NCBI RefSeq assembly: GCF_900067135.1
Contig: NZ_FJUR01000001.1
Coordinates: 2,793,501-2,857,500 of the forward strand
Direction of reading: 5' to 3'
From: Rhizobium sp. 9140
GTDB taxonomy: Bacteria > Pseudomonadota > Alphaproteobacteria > Rhizobiales > Rhizobiaceae
Length of the DNA: 64,000 nt
Positions 8,544-17,030 of this stretch are shown piece by piece (positions within the stretch are counted from its first letter, which is position 1; every line of letters starts with the position of its first letter). The translations under genes were made by a program, and so were the position numbers. The notes under the pieces are model-generated. The model had not been told where the DNA came from, made no database searches, and saw nothing but the letters and a program-made list of their open reading frames with translations.

Positions 8544-9098
8544 CTAAAGTTCGAGCGAACCGATGCGGGTCCCCATCGCGATGCCGATTCGCCGCTGCCA
8601 TGTCGTGAATACGACGCCATGGCTGTCCTTCTCGCCACGCGGCGGGGAAACCTCGGAAATCTTTTGGAATATCGAAGCGTCGATCTCCGGAAAGACGGTA
8701 TCGCCATCGAGGTCGGCCTCGACCACGGTCATATGGATGATGTCGGCAAAGGACATTGCATCACGATAGACCTGACCGCCGCCGATGATGCAGACCTCGT
8801 CTACGCCAAGAGAAGCCGCCTTCTCCCCCGCCAGCTTCAAGCCGTCCTCCAGTGAACGAACTCGCTCGGCACCGTCAGGCGCAAAGGTCTCGTCGCGCGT
8901 GATAACGATGTTCGGACGGCCCGGCAGCGGGCGGCCGATCGATTGCCACGTCTTGCGACCCATCACAACCGGTCGCCCGAGCGTCAACGCCTTGAAATGC
9001 TTGAGGTCAGTCGGCAGCCGCCAGGGCATGTCCCCGTCCCGGCCGATCACGCCATTCCGCGCGGCAGCCACCACGATGACGATCTTTGCAGCCGTCAT
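8544..9098 (-). CDS. folA: Dihydrofolate reductase FolA
   Basis: FolA reduces dihydrofolate to tetrahydrofolate with NADPH, restoring the cofactor used up by ThyA upstream. The 184-residue product shows [27 protein letters not shown] with the active-site Asp near residue 31, [15 protein letters not shown] (NADPH site) and the [11 protein letters not shown] motif. The frame is open upstream within thyA, but the real start is ATG 9098, which overlaps the thyA stop in an ATGA. Thymidylate synthase and dihydrofolate reductase are therefore coupled. Confidence 0.96.
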   Translation of the reverse strand: MTAAKIVIVVAAARNGVIGRDGDMPWRLPTDLKHFKALTLGRPVVMGRKTWQSIGRPLPGRPNIVITRDETFAPDGAERVRSLEDGLKLAGEKAASLGVDEVCIIGGGQVYRDAMSFADIIHMTVVEADLDGDTVFPEIDASIFQKISEVSPPRGEKDSHGVVFTTWQRRIGIAMGTRIGSLEL

Positions 9099-9889
9099 AC
9101 CGCGATCGGCGCCCGGATCGCCGCTTCGGCCTCGTAGCCGACGAGTTCGAAATCCTCGTAGCGAAACGCGAACAGGTCCTTCACGTCGGGGTTCAGCCGC
9201 ATGACCGGCAGCGCCTTCGGCGTCCGGGTCAACTGCAGCCGCGCCTGCTCGAAGTGGTTGCTGTAGATATGCGCGTCTCCGAGCGTGTGCACGAAATCTC
9301 CCGGCTGCAGCCCCGTCACCTGCGCCACCATCAGTGTCAGCAGGGCGTAGGAGGCGATGTTGAACGGAATGCCGAGGAAGATATCGCCGGATCGCTGATA
9401 AAGCTGGCAGGACAGCTTTCCATCGGACACGTAGAACTGGAACAGGCAATGGCACGGTGGCAGCGCCATTTCATCCACCAAAGCCGGGTTCCAGGCCGAA
9501 ACGATATGCCGGCGGGAATGCGGATTGGTCTTCAGTCCTTCCACCAGTTGCGCGATCTGGTCGATATGCCGCCCGTCGGGTGCCGGCCACGAACGCCACT
9601 GATAGCCGTAGACCGGCCCAAGATCGCCGGCCGCGTCGGCCCATTCGTCCCATATACTGACGCCGTTTTCCTTGAGATAGGCGATGTTCGTATCGCCACG
9701 GAGAAACCACAAAAGCTCGTGGACGATCGAGCGCAGATGCAGTTTCTTCGTTGTGAGAACTGGAAAGCCCTCCGCAAGGTCGAACCGCATCTGGTAGCCG
9801 AACACCGAGCGCGTGCCCGTTCCGGTCCGGTCGCTGCGGTCGGAGCCAGTGTCCATCACATGGCGAAGGAGGTCGAGATATTGTTTCAT
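9095..9889 (-). CDS. thyA: Thymidylate synthase ThyA
   Basis: This enzyme methylates dUMP to dTMP using methylene-tetrahydrofolate. With the start at 9889 ([15 protein letters not shown]) it has 264 residues, exactly the E. coli length, and the catalytic cysteine falls at residue 146 in [25 protein letters not shown] and the C-terminal RAPIAV are also conserved. An upstream Met at 9973 gives a 28-residue extension with no conserved content. It heads the thyA-folA-hflK-hflC run. Confidence 0.97.
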   Translation of the reverse strand: MKQYLDLLRHVMDTGSDRSDRTGTGTRSVFGYQMRFDLAEGFPVLTTKKLHLRSIVHELLWFLRGDTNIAYLKENGVSIWDEWADAAGDLGPVYGYQWRSWPAPDGRHIDQIAQLVEGLKTNPHSRRHIVSAWNPALVDEMALPPCHCLFQFYVSDGKLSCQLYQRSGDIFLGIPFNIASYALLTLMVAQVTGLQPGDFVHTLGDAHIYSNHFEQARLQLTRTPKALPVMRLNPDVKDLFAFRYEDFELVGYEAEAAIRAPIAV

Positions 9890-10238
9890 GATCGGCGTGT
9901 CCGCGAACTTCGAGTTCGCCTGAGGATAAGACCTGTGGTGCTCGTGCGATAGACCCGGAAGCCCATTCTCCAAAGCGAACTGCCGGTACCTTGGCGATTT
10001 ACGTCTCCCGGTCTACTGTAGCGACACTCGCTCGTGTTGCCGTCCTGCGGAGATCGGTCACAGGCCTGACATTCATGCCATTTATCAATTTCGGCATGAC
10101 GTTTATAAGTTTCGAAAAGACGATGGAACCTTTTATCATCCAGCGCATTCCCCGGCACCCTCATCATACCCGTCAACTGGGCAACGCCACCTCCCAGCGT
10201 CCGCCCGGCCTGCATCCTCCCTCTACGAAAGCGCGCTC
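9890..10238. other. Intergenic region between divergent thyA and the transglutaminase-like gene
   Basis: No gene is supported. A small inverted repeat CATGCC/GGCATG surrounds position 10085, followed by the AT-rich stretch GTTTATAAGTTTCG near 10101-10114, which could hold a promoter for the plus-strand gene. Nothing else stands out. Confidence 0.4.
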
Positions 10239-11117
10239 ATGACCGTCCGTTACAAGCTTGGCTGCACCCTCACCTATGAGGTTCGCGAACCCACCGTGTT
10301 CATCTTCAACGTCGAAGTCGCCAAGCTGCAGCGCCACCACGATCTGGAGGAAACGCTGACGATCAGCCCCAAGGGTCCGCGCTGGACCTACACCGTACCC
10401 GAAGAGCAGAATCGTTACTTCAAGATCGACGTCGCCCCTGGTCCGCTGGAGATCAATTACGCCGCCGAAGTCACTCTGGACGTCTTCCGCGCCGACCCGG
10501 CCACGATCAACGAGACGCCGCTGTCGGAAATCCCGCTCGACATCATGCCCTTCCTCCTGCCCTCCCGCTTCGTCTCCTCGGACCGCCTCGCCGCCTTCGC
10601 CCTCCGCGAGTTCGGCTATCTGCCCAAGGGGCATGAGCGCGTGACGTCGATCTGCAATTGGATCTACAACAACATCGACTACCAGCGCGGCTCCTCCAAC
10701 GGTCAGACAACGGCGGACGAAAGCCTGCTGCTGCGCGCCGGCGTCTGCCGCGACTTCTCCCATATCGGCATTGCCTTCTGCCGGGCACTCGGCATTCCCG
10801 CCCGCTTCGTCAGCTGCTATGCCTACGGCCTGCGTCCCTCCGATTTTCATGCCGTCTTCGAAGCCTATCTCGACGGCCGCTGGTGGCTGTTCGATGCGAC
10901 GCGTCAGGCCAATCTCGATGGCCTCGTGCGGATCGGCGTCGGCCGCGACGCAGCGGAAATCGCCTTCTGCACGCCCTTCGGCCTTATGGACCCCGGCGCC
11001 GTCGATATCACCATCGAACATGCCGATGGCTCGCCCGAGCAGCCCGGCCGCACGATCGATGCCATCTCGACGGACGACCGCATCGAGATCGCCGAAATCG
11101 AGCAGGATGCCGCCTGA
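10239..11117 (+). CDS. Transglutaminase-like family protein
   Basis: The 292-residue protein has an N-terminal beta-rich domain (RYKLGCTLTYEV..., residues 1-130) and a C-terminal transglutaminase-like core. The papain-like triad is visible as Cys in RAGVCRDFSH, His in PSDFHAVFEAYL and Asp in WWLFDATRQ. No signal peptide is present, so a cytoplasmic protein is likely. Bacterial members of this group are presumed cysteine peptidases or amide-bond enzymes; the substrate is unknown. A strong terminator follows at 11154-11188, which separates it from ssrA. Confidence 0.88.
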   Translation: MTVRYKLGCTLTYEVREPTVFIFNVEVAKLQRHHDLEETLTISPKGPRWTYTVPEEQNRYFKIDVAPGPLEINYAAEVTLDVFRADPATINETPLSEIPLDIMPFLLPSRFVSSDRLAAFALREFGYLPKGHERVTSICNWIYNNIDYQRGSSNGQTTADESLLLRAGVCRDFSHIGIAFCRALGIPARFVSCYAYGLRPSDFHAVFEAYLDGRWWLFDATRQANLDGLVRIGVGRDAAEIAFCTPFGLMDPGAVDITIEHADGSPEQPGRTIDAISTDDRIEIAEIEQDAA

Positions 11118-11153
11118 GGGCGGCAGCGTAGACTAATTGTTGAGAAAGATACG

Positions 11154-11188
11154 AAAGGGCACCTGCTTTTCCGCGGAGGTGCCCTTTT
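11154..11188 (+). terminator. Rho-independent terminator
   Basis: An 11-bp stem (AAAGGGCACCT/AGGTGCCCTTT) is followed by TTTT after the transglutaminase-like gene. It insulates ssrA from upstream transcription. Confidence 0.85.
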
Positions 11189-11203
11189 CCCTGCCCTTTG
11201 CCC

Positions 11204-11231
11204 TTTTCATCGGCTGCGGGAACGCCTATAT
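11204..11231 (+). promoter_or_regulatory. Candidate ssrA promoter
   Basis: TTTTCA (11204-11209) and CTATAT (11226-11231) are spaced by 16 bases. CTATAT is a good -10 hexamer for alphaproteobacterial housekeeping sigma factor, but the -35 box is weak. It would start transcription near 11237, just before the tmRNA acceptor piece. The call is inferred from position and pattern only. Confidence 0.4.
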
Positions 11232-11236
11232 CCATT

Positions 11237-11603
11237 CTGCCGTCGCAAGGCGGATATGGCAATAAACTGTCGGTGTAATAAACTTATTGGACCCGGGGGC
11301 GGTACCCGGCGCCTCCACCAAAAACCGGCCCGAAGATGTTCTGGAAACAGCGCGTCCGAACGGCGATAGCTCTAAGGCCGGCTTTTGATGGGGGCGAAAT
11401 AGGATCGACAAGGGCGTAAAGATCGAACTTTTGCTCGGCATTGTACCACCGTTATCGGGCTTAACAGTAGTTGCAAACGACAACTATGCGGAAGCTCGTC
11501 TCGCTGCTTAATCGCGGTGTGACACTTCAAATCAAGTCCTTCCGGTTCGCACCGTAAGGCGGGGTTCGGAGGTACCTGGCAACAGAAACCTCCACTTCTC
11601 CCC
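11237..11603 (+). ncRNA. ssrA: Transfer-messenger RNA, circularly permuted two-piece form (alpha tmRNA)
   Basis: tmRNA rescues ribosomes stalled on broken mRNA and tags the product for proteolysis. The gene is permuted. The acceptor piece comes first and ends in a T-arm (GGACCCGGGGGCGG...) and CGCCTCCACCA at 11320. An intervening segment 11321-11389 closes with its own stem (AAAACCGGCC with GGCCGGCTTTT) and should be removed. The coding piece then starts with GGGGGCG at 11390, which pairs with CGCCTCC of the acceptor piece to rebuild the tRNA-like stem. The tag frame at 11473-11511 reads ANDNYAEARLAA then TAA. A hairpin GGAGGT/ACCTCC at 11568-11593 lies near the 3' end. Outer ends are estimates. 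Confidence 0.92.
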
Positions 11604-11793
11604 ACAGGACTGAAAATACCGCAAGCCATGTGATGGACGCATAGGCGGCCATGCCAATTCCCGGCCTCCGACCGCTGCGCCTTGAAATCGTCCATCAATA
11701 GTGCAAATGGTTTCGTGAACGACGCGCGATCGATCGCCGCTCGCGTGGCACATGGCAGTGCACACTGAAACAGCTAGACAAGACGGGGATCCG

Positions 11794-12336
11794 ATGGGCC
11801 AGGACCATATCCGCTACGACATTCTCGCACAGGACGCGCTGCGTGGCGTTATCCGCAAGGTTCTGAGCGAAGTTGCAGCGACAGGTCACCTTCCTGGCGA
11901 TCACCACTTCTTCATCACCTTTCTGACCGGCGCGCCCGGCGTGCGCATATCCCAGCATCTTAAATCCAAATATGCCGAGCAGATGACCATCGTCGTGCAG
12001 CACCAGTTCTGGGAACTGAAGGTGACGGAATCGCTGTTCGAAATCGGCCTCTCCTTCTCCGACACGCCGGAAAAGCTGGTCATTCCGTTCAACGCGATCC
12101 GCGGTTTCTATGACCCCTCGGTGAATTTCGAACTGGAATTCGACGTGGCCGTTGCCGAAGACGAGGATGCGGAAACCGAATCCGCCGAGATCACCGCCTA
12201 TCCCGGCATGACCGTAGAGCGCACGAGCGTGACCGTCGATGGCGATGGTGAGATGGAAGCCGAAGCGCCGAAGGCCGAAGACGGCAAGGCCGGCGCTTCT
12301 GTTGTGTCCCTCGACGCGTTCCGCAAGAAGAACTGA
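11794..12336 (+). CDS. sspB: SspB-family ClpXP adaptor (alphaproteobacterial type)
   Basis: SspB binds ssrA-tagged proteins and delivers them to the ClpXP protease. The 180-residue product contains HHFFITFLTGAPGVRISQHLKSKYAEQMTIVVQHQFWELKVTE, a sequence typical of alpha-type SspB, then an acidic variable linker and a short basic C-terminal tail (VVSLDAFRKKN) in the position of the ClpX-docking peptide. I chose Met at 11794 (MGQDHIRYDIL) over an upstream Met at 11752, because similarity starts there. It lies about 190 bases after ssrA on the same strand, so tag and tag reader are neighbours. Confidence 0.93.
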   Translation: MGQDHIRYDILAQDALRGVIRKVLSEVAATGHLPGDHHFFITFLTGAPGVRISQHLKSKYAEQMTIVVQHQFWELKVTESLFEIGLSFSDTPEKLVIPFNAIRGFYDPSVNFELEFDVAVAEDEDAETESAEITAYPGMTVERTSVTVDGDGEMEAEAPKAEDGKAGASVVSLDAFRKKN

Positions 12337-12342
12337 CGCATC

Positions 12343-12567
12343 ATGACGGGCGACGTCGTCAATCTGCGCCAATTTCGCAAGCATAAGACCCGCGCAAAAG
12401 ACGAGAAGACGGCGGAGCAGAACCGCATCACCTTCGGCCGCACCAAGTCCGAGAAGACGCTGACGAAGGCGCTGAACGAGACGGCCGAGCGTCGGCTGGA
12501 CCAGGGTCGGCGGGAGACGCCGTCCGAGACCGGCATGCAGGACAAGACCGGGCAGGACAAGGATTGA
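12343..12567 (+). CDS. DUF4169-family small basic protein
   Basis: This 74-residue highly charged protein opens with GDVVNLRQFRKHKTRAKDEK and continues EQNRITFGRTKSEKT, the pattern of DUF4169, a family of short alphaproteobacterial proteins of unknown role. It starts six bases after sspB and is probably in the same transcript. There is no membrane segment, and the C-terminus is low-complexity (KTGQDKD). Confidence 0.85.
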   Translation: MTGDVVNLRQFRKHKTRAKDEKTAEQNRITFGRTKSEKTLTKALNETAERRLDQGRRETPSETGMQDKTGQDKD

Positions 12568-12601
12568 TCCGCTCAAAGTCGATCGGCTGGCACCGCGCGA
12601 T

Positions 12602-12889
12602 ATGCGCGGCGCCTCGAACCCCAAAACGGCCGCACCGGCCATGCTGAAAAAGCACTCCGCTACCCTCCACGGCCACCGCACGAGCTTTTCGCTCGAAGAT
12701 GTCTTCTGGCAGGAACTGAAAGCCATTTCTGCCGCCCGCATGGTTCCCCTTGCGCGCCTCATCGCCGAGATCGACGATGCCCGCCCGGCCGACAGCAACC
12801 TGTCCTCTGCGCTTCGGGTGCACGTGCTCGCCTCGGTAAAGTCACAGGGTCCGAACTCGTCGGCGCCCGATAGAAACGATGCGGGATAG
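12602..12889 (+). CDS. Ribbon-helix-helix (RHH_4) domain protein
   Basis: The core HSATLHGHRTSFSLEDVFWQELKAISAARMVPLARLIAEIDDAR is a ribbon-helix-helix fold of the RHH_4 type, common next to DUF4169 genes in Rhizobiales. It may bind DNA, but no target is evident. The start is uncertain: Met 12602 gives 95 residues and Met 12641 (MLKKHSATLHG) gives 82, and neither has a strong ribosome site. The stop codon lies inside a terminator-like stem at 12875-12914. Confidence 0.82.
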   Translation: MRGASNPKTAAPAMLKKHSATLHGHRTSFSLEDVFWQELKAISAARMVPLARLIAEIDDARPADSNLSSALRVHVLASVKSQGPNSSAPDRNDAG

Positions 12890-12914
12890 GCCTGAGGCCT
12901 GCCTCGCATCGTTT
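12875..12914. terminator. Hairpin terminator overlapping the RHH gene stop codon
   Basis: Perfect 10-bp outer arms AAACGATGCG/CGCATCGTTT enclose an inner partial stem. The 3' arm ends in TTT. It lies between convergent transcription units and contains the RHH gene stop codon. Confidence 0.65.
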
Positions 12915-13009
12915 CGAGGAATGCGGTGGGGGCAGCGCTCTCACCCAGATGTCGCCAAGGCTCTCAGCCGTCAGAGATGGTCGGAGCACCACACGTTCCC
13001 GCGCGGCTG

Positions 13010-16000
13010 TTATTGCGGCGTCACGCCCGGCAATGTCTGAAAGTTCAGCCTATCCGGTATCGCCCCCGGCGCCGTCAGAGTGCCACCACGCTCCACCTGT
13101 TCGCCGGGATCGACCGGCATCAGGCGTCGCTGGCGCTCCTGTTCCGCGGCCCTTGCGGCATCGCGGGCGTCTGCGGCGGCCTTCTTCTCCGCGGCCATAC
13201 GTTCTGCCTGCTCAGCCCACTGGTCAGCGATAGCCTTTGCCTCTGCCGCAGCCTTGGCGGCGGCAGCCGCGCGCGCCTCGGCTTCCGCCTTTTGCCGCGC
13301 CGCTTCCTCAAGCGCCAGCGCACGGCGGCGCTGTTCTTCCGCAGCCCGCACGAGGTCCGCCTCGCGCGCCTCGGCACGCGCCTTGTAGAGAGCGGCCTCC
13401 CGGCGCAGACGCTGCTTTTCCAGCACATTGGCCTGAAGAATCTCCACCCGCCGCCGCTCGCGCTCGAAGGCACGAAGCGACAGGAAGCTCGCAAGTTCCC
13501 CTGTCTGCAACTGGAAGCCCGGCGCGTCCAGCGCGCCCTTGTAGGACAATTCGACCTTGGGCTCGGCACCGGCAACGGCCTGGTCGCCGACATTGAAGAC
13601 GACATGCAGGGCTGCATTCAGCGTCTGGTCAGGCAGCGACACCTCGGCATCACCGGTCACCGTCGCACCATCGACCTTGGACGTGACGTTCTGCGCGCGC
13701 AGCGTGCCTCCGGCGATGCTGAACGGCACTTTGACCGTGCCGAGGGCAGCGTCGCCGGACAGAATAGCCGGACGGGCGATCGGCTCGACAGCCGCGGGTG
13801 TGATCTCGCCTTCGAGCCGGTCGGCTCCGGCAAGAATAGCGGGAAGCGCGCCGACATTCAGCCCGCGCACGGTGAGATCCGAGAGGTTTACGGCACCGGA
13901 CCCGCTGGCCGACTCCGCCATGCCTTTTGCCGTCTTGCCCGAAGCCTCCAGCGCCAGCGACAGATCGAACCGGCCATTGGCAACGGAAGCGCCAGACGTC
14001 TTCCACGCCGCCGCAGACAGATCACCACCGGCAAGATCGAGACGCGCCTGAAGGAAGCCGGACCCGTTACCATTGCCAAGAAGCATACGGCCCGACATCT
14101 TGCCGCCCAGCCATTCGCCGGCGGCATCCGTGATCTCGAGCTGGTCGCCCTTCCAGACGGCCTTGGCGATCATATTGGAAATGGCGCCGTAGACGCCGGG
14201 CCAGACCTGCTTGGCGGTGAGATCCAGTGCAACATCGTATCCGTTCCAGGCAACGGGCGCGACCGGAGATGTCGCCAGCGTCCCCTCGAGCGGATCCTGC
14301 ACCGGCCCGAGCAAGCCTTCGGCCGCCCAGGCGAAATCGAGCGTATCCACAGCCAGCTGACCGGTGGCCTTGCCGGGCACGGTGCGATCAAAGGCGATCT
14401 GGCCGGTGAAGCCGTTCCGGTCGGCCTTGCCTTCCACAGCGGAAAGCGTCACCGCCTCCGGCGTCACGGTCACGTCGCTCTTCAGGCTCAGGGGCAGGCC
14501 CGTTCCCGTTTGCGGCAGGGCGATGCCCTGCCCCAGCAGAAAGGGCTCGAAATCCTGACTTTCCAGCGTCATCTTGGTCTGACCGCTGAGGAATCGATCC
14601 CGCGACAGGTCGATCTCGCCGCTGGCGTTCAGAGCCGTCTTTTCGGTCGTGAAACTCAGCGTGCCGTTCGCCCTGTCGCCCTCCGTGCTCTGCAGCTTGA
14701 TGGACAGGAGCCCGTTGGCATCCGTGTCGAACGGCAGCGGATCGAAACCTGCCTGCCCGAGCAGCACGAGGCTCGACGGGTTCTCAAGTGTCGCCTCGAG
14801 GAAGATGCCCTGCCCCGCAAGCGCTTGCGCGATCGTCGGCGCCTGATAGTTCGCGGCAACGCGGCTGCCACCGGCCGTGCCGACGATGCCAAAGGTCACC
14901 GGCGCGTCGCCCTCGCGACTGCCCGCCGTCAGCGTCACATCCAGCGCCGCATCATTGTAGTAGCTGCCGCTGCGGGCAAGCCGCGTGAGGATGGGGTGGG
15001 CCGACGCGTGCCGCTCGACCATCTGGAAGAAGGAGGTCATGTCCGGCGCGGCGATCTTCATCTTGGCCGAAACGATCGGGGCAGCCAGCGTGCCGCCCAT
15101 GCGGCCGGAGGCCGCGAGCTGTGCTCCGGCAATGCTGCCGATGGAAGCGCGCTCGGCCTGCAGCTGGCCGTTCTTGAGTGTCGCCACCAGCTGCACATCC
15201 CGCGCTTCCTCGCCGAAGGCCAGCAGGGTGTCGGCGGAGATATCGGCGGCGATCGTGTGCGACAGCAGGGTTTCGTAGGAGGCATCGCCCGCCACAAGTC
15301 CGGTGAGCGCCTGTAAGGCTTCGAGGTCGATCCGGTTGCCCTTCAGTTGCAGGGAGAGCGTCGGAGGAACGCCGTTCAGCGCCTGCCGCTCCACGCGCCC
15401 GTTCAGCGTCGCCGGCCCCACCGCCACCTCTAGGCGCTCGAACTGCTGCAGCGTGTCCGTCAGGTTGACGGTCGCGGAAAAGCCGGCCGTGCGAAGCCGA
15501 CGGATCGCGGGATCGACCGAACCGGCGAGCCAGGAGGCGAGCCCCGAGGGCTGGTTGGACGCCACCAGAAGATCGCCCCGGAAGGCGCGTTGTCCGGACA
15601 GATTGAGCCGACCCTTGGCCTCCAGCTGCGTCCGGCCGGGGAACTGCGCCACCGCGTTGTCGATCATCCAGCCCGCACCATCGGGACGAAGATCGAGCCG
15701 CACGTCGCGCACGGTCGTGTCGCCAATGACGATGGCAGGAAGCTTGAGGCTCGCGCGACCCGGCACCTGCGGAATGGGAATGTTGGCGATGATCTCCATC
15801 ATGGCGGAAAGCCGCTGGCGGATGGAGATCGCGGGATCTCGTCCGGTCTTGCCGGCAGCACCCGGTTTGCCGCCGATGCGGCTGACGTCGATCTGCTGTC
15901 CGTCGGCCAGAAGCAGGAACTCCGGCGTCTTGCCGGTGTCGAGCGTCGCCTCGCCGGTCACGAGATAGGGATCGTCGCGCGGTCCAACCTCGACGCGGTA

Positions 16001-16831
16001 GTCCGGCACACGGATCCGGTCATTGGTCAGTTCGAACTGCCCGTTGATCCGGAGCGCGGCCGCATCGTCCTCGCGCTTCGGGGCATCGGCGGGCCGGTTC
16101 TCCGTCATGGTGAACTTGCCCAGATAGACCGGGCGGAATTCCACGATCTTCAGTTCGCCATCGAGATCGACGCCGAACGGCCGCTTGTCGGGTATCAACC
16201 GTGCCCGCAGCGGCAGCCCGCCGGCTTCCAGCGGCTCGCTACTGGAGAAGGAAAAGCTGCCGGCCTCGCCATCGAGCGCTGCCCGGCCTTCGACCTTCCA
16301 GGGTCCGGCAAGAGTGCGCGCGGAAAGATCTGCGTTCAACCCGGTTACTTCGCGCGTCCGCCCGGTCTGCTCGTCGATAAACTCGATCTCACCATCGGTG
16401 ATCTCGACGTTTTCAAGCACCACGGTCTTTGCGGGAATGGCGGCGCGGCGACCCCGCGCCCAGTCGAGCGTACCATCCGGCAGAAGCCGCATCTTCGCTT
16501 TCGGCTTGTCCAGCCGCATGTCGAAGATCAGCGCCTCGCCGGACAGGAACGGCGCAAGCTCGGCATCCATGGAAAAATGCTCGACCTGCACCAGAGGCGC
16601 TCCAGCCTCGGTTTCGCCGATACGGACGTCATTGAGCGTGACGGATGGGAAGGGAATCAGCCGCGCATCGACGCTGCCGTGCACGACGACCGGCTGGCCG
16701 ATGATCCGGCCGGCTTCACGCTCGAAGTCCTTGCGGAAATCCGTCCAGTCGATGAACAGCGGCGCGATCAGCGCAGCAAACAGCGCGAGCACAAACAAAC
16801 CGCCGACGATGACGAAAATACGCGAAAGCAC
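13010..16831 (-). CDS. Very large AsmA-family envelope protein
   Basis: The 1273-residue product starts with one membrane anchor (RIFVIVGGLFVLALFAALIAPLFI) followed directly by DWTDFRKDFEREAGRIIGQPV and SVDARLIPFPSVTLNDVRIG, the AsmA N-terminal signature. The long central region is repetitive beta-rich sequence, as in AsmA/TamB/YhdP-like proteins that bridge the periplasm and are linked to phospholipid traffic to the outer membrane. The last ~190 residues are a charged, alanine-rich coiled coil (RREAALYKARAEAREADLVRAAEEQRRRALALEEA...). That tail is not part of classical AsmA. Frames open on the other strand are shadows of high GC content. Confidence 0.9.
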   Translation of the reverse strand: MLSRIFVIVGGLFVLALFAALIAPLFIDWTDFRKDFEREAGRIIGQPVVVHGSVDARLIPFPSVTLNDVRIGETEAGAPLVQVEHFSMDAELAPFLSGEALIFDMRLDKPKAKMRLLPDGTLDWARGRRAAIPAKTVVLENVEITDGEIEFIDEQTGRTREVTGLNADLSARTLAGPWKVEGRAALDGEAGSFSFSSSEPLEAGGLPLRARLIPDKRPFGVDLDGELKIVEFRPVYLGKFTMTENRPADAPKREDDAAALRINGQFELTNDRIRVPDYRVEVGPRDDPYLVTGEATLDTGKTPEFLLLADGQQIDVSRIGGKPGAAGKTGRDPAISIRQRLSAMMEIIANIPIPQVPGRASLKLPAIVIGDTTVRDVRLDLRPDGAGWMIDNAVAQFPGRTQLEAKGRLNLSGQRAFRGDLLVASNQPSGLASWLAGSVDPAIRRLRTAGFSATVNLTDTLQQFERLEVAVGPATLNGRVERQALNGVPPTLSLQLKGNRIDLEALQALTGLVAGDASYETLLSHTIAADISADTLLAFGEEARDVQLVATLKNGQLQAERASIGSIAGAQLAASGRMGGTLAAPIVSAKMKIAAPDMTSFFQMVERHASAHPILTRLARSGSYYNDAALDVTLTAGSREGDAPVTFGIVGTAGGSRVAANYQAPTIAQALAGQGIFLEATLENPSSLVLLGQAGFDPLPFDTDANGLLSIKLQSTEGDRANGTLSFTTEKTALNASGEIDLSRDRFLSGQTKMTLESQDFEPFLLGQGIALPQTGTGLPLSLKSDVTVTPEAVTLSAVEGKADRNGFTGQIAFDRTVPGKATGQLAVDTLDFAWAAEGLLGPVQDPLEGTLATSPVAPVAWNGYDVALDLTAKQVWPGVYGAISNMIAKAVWKGDQLEITDAAGEWLGGKMSGRMLLGNGNGSGFLQARLDLAGGDLSAAAWKTSGASVANGRFDLSLALEASGKTAKGMAESASGSGAVNLSDLTVRGLNVGALPAILAGADRLEGEITPAAVEPIARPAILSGDAALGTVKVPFSIAGGTLRAQNVTSKVDGATVTGDAEVSLPDQTLNAALHVVFNVGDQAVAGAEPKVELSYKGALDAPGFQLQTGELASFLSLRAFERERRRVEILQANVLEKQRLRREAALYKARAEAREADLVRAAEEQRRRALALEEAARQKAEAEARAAAAAKAAAEAKAIADQWAEQAERMAAEKKAAADARDAARAAEQERQRRLMPVDPGEQVERGGTLTAPGAIPDRLNFQTLPGVTPQ

Positions 16832-17030
16832 CGAGCCTTACGTCCTGTCCGATCCTGCCACGCAGCCCACAACGGGCCGGTGTAACCTCTTGGTCTTCGC
16901 CGCCCTGCGCCCCGCGTCGTCAACGATGCAAGAATGCCGGCCGGCGCACATCAAATATCCGCCATCACGCCCTTGCGGGCGAGGCATCGCGCTGGCGATG
17001 CAGTAGCATGGCACGGCGGCAAATTCTCGT

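Noticed and set aside
12926..15316. 796-codon plus-strand frame opposite the AsmA-family gene
   Set aside because: Composition is dominated by Arg, Gly, His and Leu, as expected from the antisense of a GC-rich gene. The minus strand has the AsmA signature and a membrane anchor.
16984..17001. GCATCGC/GCGATGC hairpin after the FAD-oxidase gene as a terminator
   Set aside because: The stem is short and has no T run on either strand. Evidence is too weak to list.
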